Shown here: positions 1-64,000 of the stretch, one piece after another | Layout: every line of letters starts with the position of its first letter | Position numbering within the stretch: position 1 is the first letter of the stretch | NCBI RefSeq assembly: GCF_034702125.1 | Contig: NC_085869.1 | Span: forward strand, 49,336,697 to 49,400,696 | Reading direction: 5' to 3' | From: Engraulis encrasicolus | Taxonomy: Eukaryota; Chordata; Actinopteri; Clupeiformes; Engraulidae | Length of the DNA: 64,000 bases | Notes under the pieces: model-generated | Told to the model about the DNA's origin: nothing | Database searches by the model: none | What the model saw: only the letters and a program-made list of their open reading frames with translations | Position numbers and translations under genes: made by a program

Positions 1-1779
1 ACAGAATACTGATAGCAACGGAGTAGAGCGGCCCATTTTATCTCCCATAGACATGGCTGTACGTTACAGAAATGGTAGAGTTTTTTTCTAGGACTAAGAC
101 TGCATCGTGCTCATGGTCTTCTGCCAGAGAGCGCGGGGATGGGATGGGGAGTCAGTGGCCTGGGGCACAGTAATATGTCTACTGAGAACGGCAATCAATA
201 ATGAATGGGAACCGCCTGCTTCATTTAACACAAGACATAATTTATCAAAAGTTGCATCCCCATTAACCTGGCTATTGGATACCGCCTGCTATTTTAAGTA
301 ACAAGAATGATCTTCATCATCTCTAAACTACACATTTATACGTCAATAAAACGCTTCCATGTGTGTCTTAAAGAGTAAGTAGCTGAGGGGTTGTTTGGCT
401 ATTATGTATGGTGCTCTGTGCCAGTGTTTCCCAACCTTTCTTGTCTCGTGTACCCCCTAAACCTCTTTGTTGTGCCATGAGTACCCCCTAATTCATGTTT
501 TATATCGCTTTCCCTGTCCTGATGTGACTGCTCCATACATTTGTTATAATAATATCTTTCCAAGTACCCCCTGCAGTGTGCTCGCGTACCCCTAGTGGTA
601 CACGTACCCCTGGTTGGGAAACACTGCTCTGTGCTCAGGAGGTATGCTACTCAGAGTATTAAGTTGAAGGAAAATTACATTTATGGTGCAAGAATCAAAC
701 TAGTACATGATATTAGTAGATTTGTTGATTGTGATGTTTATAGCTGTTACACCAAATATTCCACTATACCTGTTGACTACCCAGCGAGTGTGTTTAATCA
801 GTTTTCTTTTACTTCTACTTCTACTTCATACACCTTTGCTGTTATTGTACTCATGTAACCTAAATGACATTGCAAAAGCAACCCAACAGTCCTGCAATAG
901 CAACACTGACATTTGGGGTTGCACTTAATACAGAAATGATGACGACACTGATGTTAGACAACTTACCACTTTCTGCTTCTGTTTTCCTGTGGATAGAAAG
1001 AGAATGTGTTGTAAGCAGAGTGGCACAGCAATTTTACCTACAACAGCAAACCTAAAAAGAACTTCCATATGGAAGTTACACTAAGGAATGCACTGGACCA
1101 CAGAATAAACTGGACAGTTAATGTTGTATGTGAAAAACATTTCCTTGTTTCACAGTACTTCGTATTTAACTCTGACTCTTTTTGGAGATGGAGACAGACC
1201 AGTAAAAGCTCCACTCTCTATCTAGTTCAGATGCGAGAGTAGAGTTTGTATGAGACACTCCAGTCCTCCTCTGTGAGGCTGTGCTATTAATCTCAGACGT
1301 CTGTGTAGTCACTGTCGTCGGCTGGCTGAGAGGGGAGGAGAGAGCAAGACGGTGACGGTAATGCGATACGGGAATAAATGAGATAAACTCCACCCTGACT
1401 GCGCCAAGATGAGATGAGATGAGATGAGATGGGCAGTTTAGGCAACCTGTAATTCATCTGATATGAGCTGCTCTGATACTCCCTAACACAGATCACAGTC
1501 AGCTTCACATCGTTTGTCATGTTTGCCAACTGTCTGTGCCCTCATCAAGATAGCCTGTCTGATCCAGAAAGGAGTACATTCCAGATGGGTAGATCATGAA
1601 CTTCTACAACAGAGAGAGAAAGAGGGGGGAAATCGTTTTTTTCCCCCCTCCTTTCCATACATCTAAGAACTTGAATTTAACTAGAGCTTGTACTGTATTA
1701 AGGGTGCCCTCTCTTCTCCTGGTCTATTTTTTCTCCAGATGTTCTAAACTGGGACAAGTCCTTATGGGGTTCACACCCC

Positions 1780-1863
<84 letters not shown>

Positions 1864-1916
1864 TCTCGTTCCCTCTAACCCCGTCTGACAGCAACGTGCA
1901 TTGTGCCTGATCTTAC
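1..1916 (-). other. cacnb4: cacnb4 intron (continues off left edge)
   Basis: No coding exon recognised. Contains a hAT-type MITE at 422-626 and a (CT)n tract at 1783-1861, which begins about 55 bp past the splice donor. The remainder is unique AT-rich sequence. Confidence 0.6.
422..626. mobile_element. hAT-type MITE with perfect 8-bp target duplication
   Basis: 205 bp bounded by inverted termini CAGTGTTTCCCAACC and GGTTGGGAAACACTG, flanked on both sides by CTCTGTGC (414-421 and 627-634). The 8-bp duplication and CAG...CTG ends are typical of hAT elements. No coding capacity. Confidence 0.9.
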
Positions 1917-38395
<36,479 letters not shown>

Positions 38396-38640
38396 CTCCG
38401 CAAGTTCATCGGTCCACGGTGGTGGCTGCCTTTCGGTGCCCGTCCACTGAGGGTAAGCGATTGTTTGCTCCAGTTTGACTTTCAGTCCTTGCGCTGCAAC
38501 GAGAGGGGTAAAAATAATAATCGCTCGTCTTGTCCTCTTGCGCTTGCCGAGTGGGGGTCTCTCCGGATAACCACTGAGCTACGCAGAAGCCTGCCTACTA
38601 CGAAGCGCACGCAGTGACACGTGGCTACCGCTAGCGCATC
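38396..38640 (-). promoter_or_regulatory. cacnb4: Putative CpG-rich promoter and 5' UTR of the upstream cacnb4 first exon
   Basis: This stretch upstream of the ATG is visibly richer in CpG than the flanks, contains a perfect E-box CACGTG at 38618-38623, and lacks microsatellites. No TATA box at a convincing distance was found. The transcription start is not determinable. The 5' UTR may contain a spliced intron, because acceptor-like CTCTCGTTGCAG is present on the minus strand near 38490-38505. Confidence 0.45.
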
Positions 38641-39180
38641 CTCCTGACCTATAGTACCGAGTGTTTGTGGAACAGCTGTCCAACCCTCCCCCTCTCCTCC
38701 GCATCCAACTAGTAATGTCACATTAGGCTACAACAGCTTTTGTGAATCGCGCTCATCATCATAATCTTCAATTTCGGAGGCCTACTAAACTGCAGTAGCC
38801 TACCGGAAAGGTTCGCGTGCCTTTGTGCTCAAATCTGGTGATGTATTTTCTAATTATGGCTCATAAATTATTATATAGGCAGGCTAATTCTAAATTATTA
38901 CCGAAAGAAGGTTTGCAAACTGAAACAAATGTAATCTCTCTTATTTATGACAAACTTTCACACACACCTCTCAGTTCACATTTCTTCTCGTCATGGATCA
39001 ACGTGGTTAGATGATCATCTCTCTGTGTGGAGTGGACATTTAATCTCTTTAATTAAAGTTGTTTGAGATTAAGGCAATACTTGAAGTGCTTTTAATCTGA
39101 ACAGTTTTTCCAGGCTGTGGAGAGTGTTGCATTGTAGGAATTAAAAAAAAATGAGTATCTCCTCTTACCTGTTCAAGGTT

Positions 39181-39300
<120 letters not shown>

Positions 39301-39482
39301 TAACCAAATTGACCATGAGAGATGATGTAAATCTGAATCCCTTGAGAAACCCTATAGTTCCCATGCGTCAGCACCGTTTTATGTACGCCATTGATCTCAG
39401 AACAAAGCCAGGCATCAACCAAAGCCTTCACAGTAGTAACCCATGAGGGGTCACCTACGTACTGTATAGGCTGCACAGAGAG

Positions 39483-39620
39483 GGGTGCAAAGGGGTTGGC
39501 TGTTCCGGGCCCTGGGGAAGAGGGGGGGCAAAACTGGGCTCTCATTACATTGCATGTATTGGATAGAGGGCCCTTTCAGATGACTTTGTCCTGTGCCTGC
39601 AAAGGCTGTCAGCGGCCCTA
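39483..39620. mobile_element. 'GGGCCCAG' family MITE fragment
   Basis: GGGCCCTTTCAGATGACTTT followed by GTCCTGTGCC and TGTCAGCGGCCCT matches 2612-2768 in orientation. Confidence 0.5.
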
Positions 39621-39893
39621 CCTACGTGTATACAAATCCACAATACAGTGTCATGCGGAGATGCTGTCTGCACATTCCAGGGCTAAAGTGGAAGACAAGA
39701 TGAGGTCAGGTGAGTCATGCAGCACTACAGACGATGACCTTTAGGCCTACCTGGGCATCCCTACCTGGGCATCCTCTGGAGACCTTTACCTGCATGGGGA
39801 CCCTCTGGTGGTCCAAAGCCCTAGCCTAGAGCTTGGCAAATATCAAATGTGAAAGACACACATGCAAACACACGCCTTGTTACTGATCATTTG

Positions 39894-39945
<52 letters not shown>

Positions 39946-40140
39946 GGAGAGAGAGAGAGAGAGAAAACACACTCACAGCTTAGGTCCTACACGCTTCAAA
40001 ACCATCTGCCGACAGAAAGAACGGTCACTCTCTTAAAAGCCTTCCAATGCTTTCTGCTAAAATGCCCACTTTAGGAAACAACAAAGGCACACACACTCAC
40101 AGAAAAGAGCGACACTTTCAAACACATGCCATTGTTTCTT

Positions 40141-40146
40141 TTTATT
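40141..40146 (-). terminator. stam2: stam2 polyadenylation signal AATAAA
   Basis: Minus-strand AATAAA (plus TTTATT) followed after 14 nt by a CA dinucleotide and then a GU-rich element (TGTGTTTGAAAGTGT, later GTGAGTGTGTGTG). This is the complete arrangement expected of a vertebrate cleavage site at about 40127. Confidence 0.65.
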
Positions 40147-42942
40147 TGGAAAGCGTTAAGTTGTGTTACAAAACTAACTTTAAAAATGACAAATGCAGGA
40201 AGTAGAGGAAGAATATTACAAAAGTGATCTTACTTGTTAAATGGTCAGGACCCCCCCAGCGACACATTTGATTCATGGTATGCAATACAGTTATTGTTCA
40301 ACAGCAGCTTTCCAACTGAATTTCCTTTGAACTATTGTCTCCTCCTCTCCTCATACCATCCATTGTGAAAACAAGGCATTCGGTGGTAAATCATTATTTA
40401 TAAAGTTAAGGTGCAATAAAGATAATCCCAGGTTTTTTTTCTTTACATCTATTATACATCTTGCAAAGAGGCAGTATAAGAAAATAAAGATGTTTCTTCA
40501 TTACTTGTCATCGGTGTCATCATCATCATCATAGTATAATCTTATCCAGCTGGACTGAAGGAAAAAAATGTGTCATTCCCCAAATGTGTTGGGTCTTAAA
40601 ATATATCCATGAAGGCATGGAGAGAGAGAGAGAAAAAAAATCCAATCAACAAATCTGTGTGACCCAGTTGTAGGAGAAGTAGCACCCCTGACATAGTGCA
40701 CTAACTGCACTACTGATTTTGTACAAAAAAATCCAGTATTTTAATCTGAGATTTCATCAACTACTGTTTCCCATGTTTCTACACCAGCAGCCTCATGATT
40801 AGATTGCTGTGTTGCAATGTGACCTAAGTGTACGTTTTTCCCCCCCCAAATCCAACTCTACATACAAGACTATATATTACATAGGTGAAACGATCCAATA
40901 AAGATAATAATGAACAACCCAGATAAAATACAAGTTATGATACATAGGGGGCATCACCACAGAAGCTTAGCGATGCCTGCCAAACTCACTGACCACAACT
41001 GTCTTCCAAAAAAACCTCCCAGAAGTCCTCTCAGTGAGAAACAAGAGTATTTTTTCAGTGTGGAACTGCGTTCGAAGCCACACTTGTCATGAAAAGAACA
41101 CATAAGCACACAACAACAACCACCCACATACAATCACACAAACAAACACACATCCACATTGATAAGTCTCTGAAGTCTTTGCCTACATACTTGACAACTA
41201 AGCCTAAGAAAAAAAAAAATCATAGGCATGAATTGCTTCTGGAACCCTCGCTCGATGCCAAGTGTGCTGGCACACTGGATTGTGAATCTGTAGATTGTGG
41301 CTGAGTGTCCGTCGGGTGACGGTCTCCTCTCTTCCGCAGTCGGACCCCCTACCAAGCTCCCGCCCTCACACCCTGAGCAAGTCCCACTCCCCCATGATAG
41401 AAACACCAGCGCCAGCTAAAAGCGGATTAAAGGGGCCGAGTCTGTCATGTCCGTCGGTGTGACTGATTAGAAAATGAACCTCAGAGGACAAAGGGAGGGG
41501 GGTTTGTAATATGTACGGCGTACATTTCAGTCAGGAGGTCAAACATGTTCACCTTTCAACTGACAGGGAAAAAAGAAAAAAGAAAAAGTACACTTTGGTG
41601 GAGAAACTTGCCACTTGTAGTCAACAGAGAAATGAAAAAGAAAGACAAAAAAAGAAACGAACAATAAGCAGAAAAGCATTTTGGTAATGGTTCACATTTA
41701 AGCTTGCTGAAATAGAAATAAAAAAAAAGATTAAAAGCGTGTGAATTCCAAATAAAACTACATAAAACATAAACCTGCACAAAAGTAGTAAGAGCATCAT
41801 CTATATTACAGCAAACGGGAGAGAAAACAAAAATGTGACATTCATTTCAGAGACATAACTGTACGGAGAAGTGACATTTAAATAAACTTTTTCATAATCT
41901 CTCATATAATAATAATAATAATAATTACAATAAAACAAAGAGGTCAGTCATCTGCGTGAAAAACACCACAACATTCAGCGCTGTTTAGCTTCCTTCAAAC
42001 TGAGGAAGCGTCACAGCTAACCTTCCAGCAGATGACGTCAATCCGTTGTCGTGTGATTGCAGCCTCTAGTCAGACTAGTCCCACGGTATCCCAGAAACCC
42101 CCTTTGGACCCCAGCTAGTGTCTTGTGAGGAACGACCAGAAATTGATGATGGTGCTATTGATGGTGCTGGTGGGGAGCACAACTGGCTGAAAATAGGTGT
42201 TGTTTCCACTGCAGGAACTCTGGCTAATAATCTCCCTGGTGAACCAGGTTGTTTACCAGGATGATAACCCCCTAGACGCCTCCTTTCCGACTTTGTTTCC
42301 ACTGTGCAGCAGGGGGACCTGACTGTGCCTCCCTCATGCTACCGAACAACCTGCTGTTATTGTCTCCGCTGCCTTGAATAGTTTATCTGAAACTGATTAC
42401 AAAAATGATGGTTGTTATTGTCAAATTGTGGCGTTTACCCATCTACCATTACTTGTGAGTATGTCTTAGTAGGGTATGCCTACCTACGGTGCAGCACTCA
42501 GCAGTATACCTCAAGTCCATGAAAGACATGCTTATTAGGAGACAGGGACTGTGATGACTGTGCAGCAATACCAACCCTACAATTAAAATGGCCCAGAGTT
42601 CCTGTGGTGGAAAAAGCGTCCAATGCTACTGGTTCTCCTATGATGTATGGCCACACATACAGTAGAATGGAACATTCTCTAACTACAAAGATTTTGTATC
42701 GGAACGCATTTCGGTTGCTTCAGCAACCAAGTGATTTGGTAACACACACAAAAAAACAAAAAAAAACAAAAAAACCCTTGTGTCAGGACATGATCACACT
42801 GATAGCTGTGCCTTCATCAAACCATCGTCCTTCAAGAGTCCATTCCCACGTTTCGTCGTCGTCTTGAGAGCGCTTTCGTTGTCATGGCCACCGTGATCGG
42901 ATGGAGCTTGGGAAGGTGGAGGGGGAAAGCAGAGACCCATGT

Positions 42943-42945
<3 letters not shown>

Positions 42946-43027
<82 letters not shown>
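42946..43027. repeat. (GA)n microsatellite in the stam2 3' UTR
   Basis: About 41 GA units, read as (CU)n in stam2 mRNA roughly 160-245 nt past the stop codon. Confidence 0.95.
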
Positions 43028-43029
<2 letters not shown>

Positions 43030-43190
43030 AGAGGAGACTACAGTACTCATTCAGCCAAACTAACAGAGGCGTGGTGGGGCTGGTTGGTTTGTTGGTTGAT
43101 GGTCTGTTGGACTGGACATGGACAAGGACATGGAGACGCAGTCTGAGGGGTGAGGTGAGGCGTCTGAGGTGATAATGTTGCGCTGCTGCC

Positions 43191-64000
<20,810 letters not shown>

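Larger units (their letters stand above)
40127..43190 (-). other. stam2: stam2 3' untranslated region
   Basis: From the stop codon to the proposed cleavage site. The left two thirds (about 40.13-42.5 kb) is mostly unique, AT-rich sequence. The part near the coding exon carries a long (GA)n at about 42946-43027, which is (CU)n in the mRNA. Length of about 3 kb is inferred from the position of the best poly(A) signal; shorter forms are possible. Confidence 0.6.

Overview
The window is teleost-fish-like nuclear DNA: coding exons are short (45-233 bp) with GT-AG introns, and they encode vertebrate proteins. The spaces between them are filled with long CA/GT and CT/GA microsatellites, tRNA-derived SINEs and small hAT-, Tc1- and TTAA-type elements. 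There are no bacterial features. The exact species cannot be told from the sequence.

Two protein-coding genes lie head-to-tail on the minus strand. The right part (about 40.13-64.0 kb) is stam2, an ESCRT-0 endosomal sorting adaptor. Twelve coding exons are visible. They begin inside the VHS domain at the right edge and run through UIM, SH3 and the GAT/coiled-coil region to the stop codon at 43191-43193, followed by a 3' UTR of about 3 kb. The visible exons join into one 454-residue reading frame with every splice phase compatible. The 5' end lies beyond the right edge.

The left part (about 1.9-38.4 kb) is the 5' half of cacnb4, the beta-4 auxiliary subunit of voltage-gated calcium channels. 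It has two mutually exclusive first exons: a 22-residue one at 38330-38395 and a 15-residue one at 26476-26520. Then come the shared exons for the N-terminal linker, the SH3 domain and the start of the HOOK region. The guanylate-kinase-like half lies beyond the left edge. STAM2 and CACNB4 are also neighbours in the same order and orientation in human (2q23), which supports both calls. Here only about 1.5-1.7 kb separates the stam2 poly(A) site from the cacnb4 upstream first exon.

Non-coding layout. The 28.8-kb cacnb4 intron (6082-34905) holds most of the dated-looking MITEs, several with perfect 8-bp target duplications. Four large inverted-repeat elements sit inside introns and would be transcribed as long hairpins: 3949-5241 (Tc1-like), 31462-31664, 34083-34495 and 59398-60328. 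Several stam2 and cacnb4 splice sites lie next to or are built from microsatellites. The 3' half of stam2 contains several broken partial copies of its own exons.

No complete new gene system is visible. The most unusual signals are the fragmentary exon duplications in stam2, the (GU)n/(CA)n bracket around one frame-disrupting stam2 exon, the minisatellite full of decoy splice donors in cacnb4 intron 1, and two candidate unannotated exons (9955-10077 and 53858-53998).
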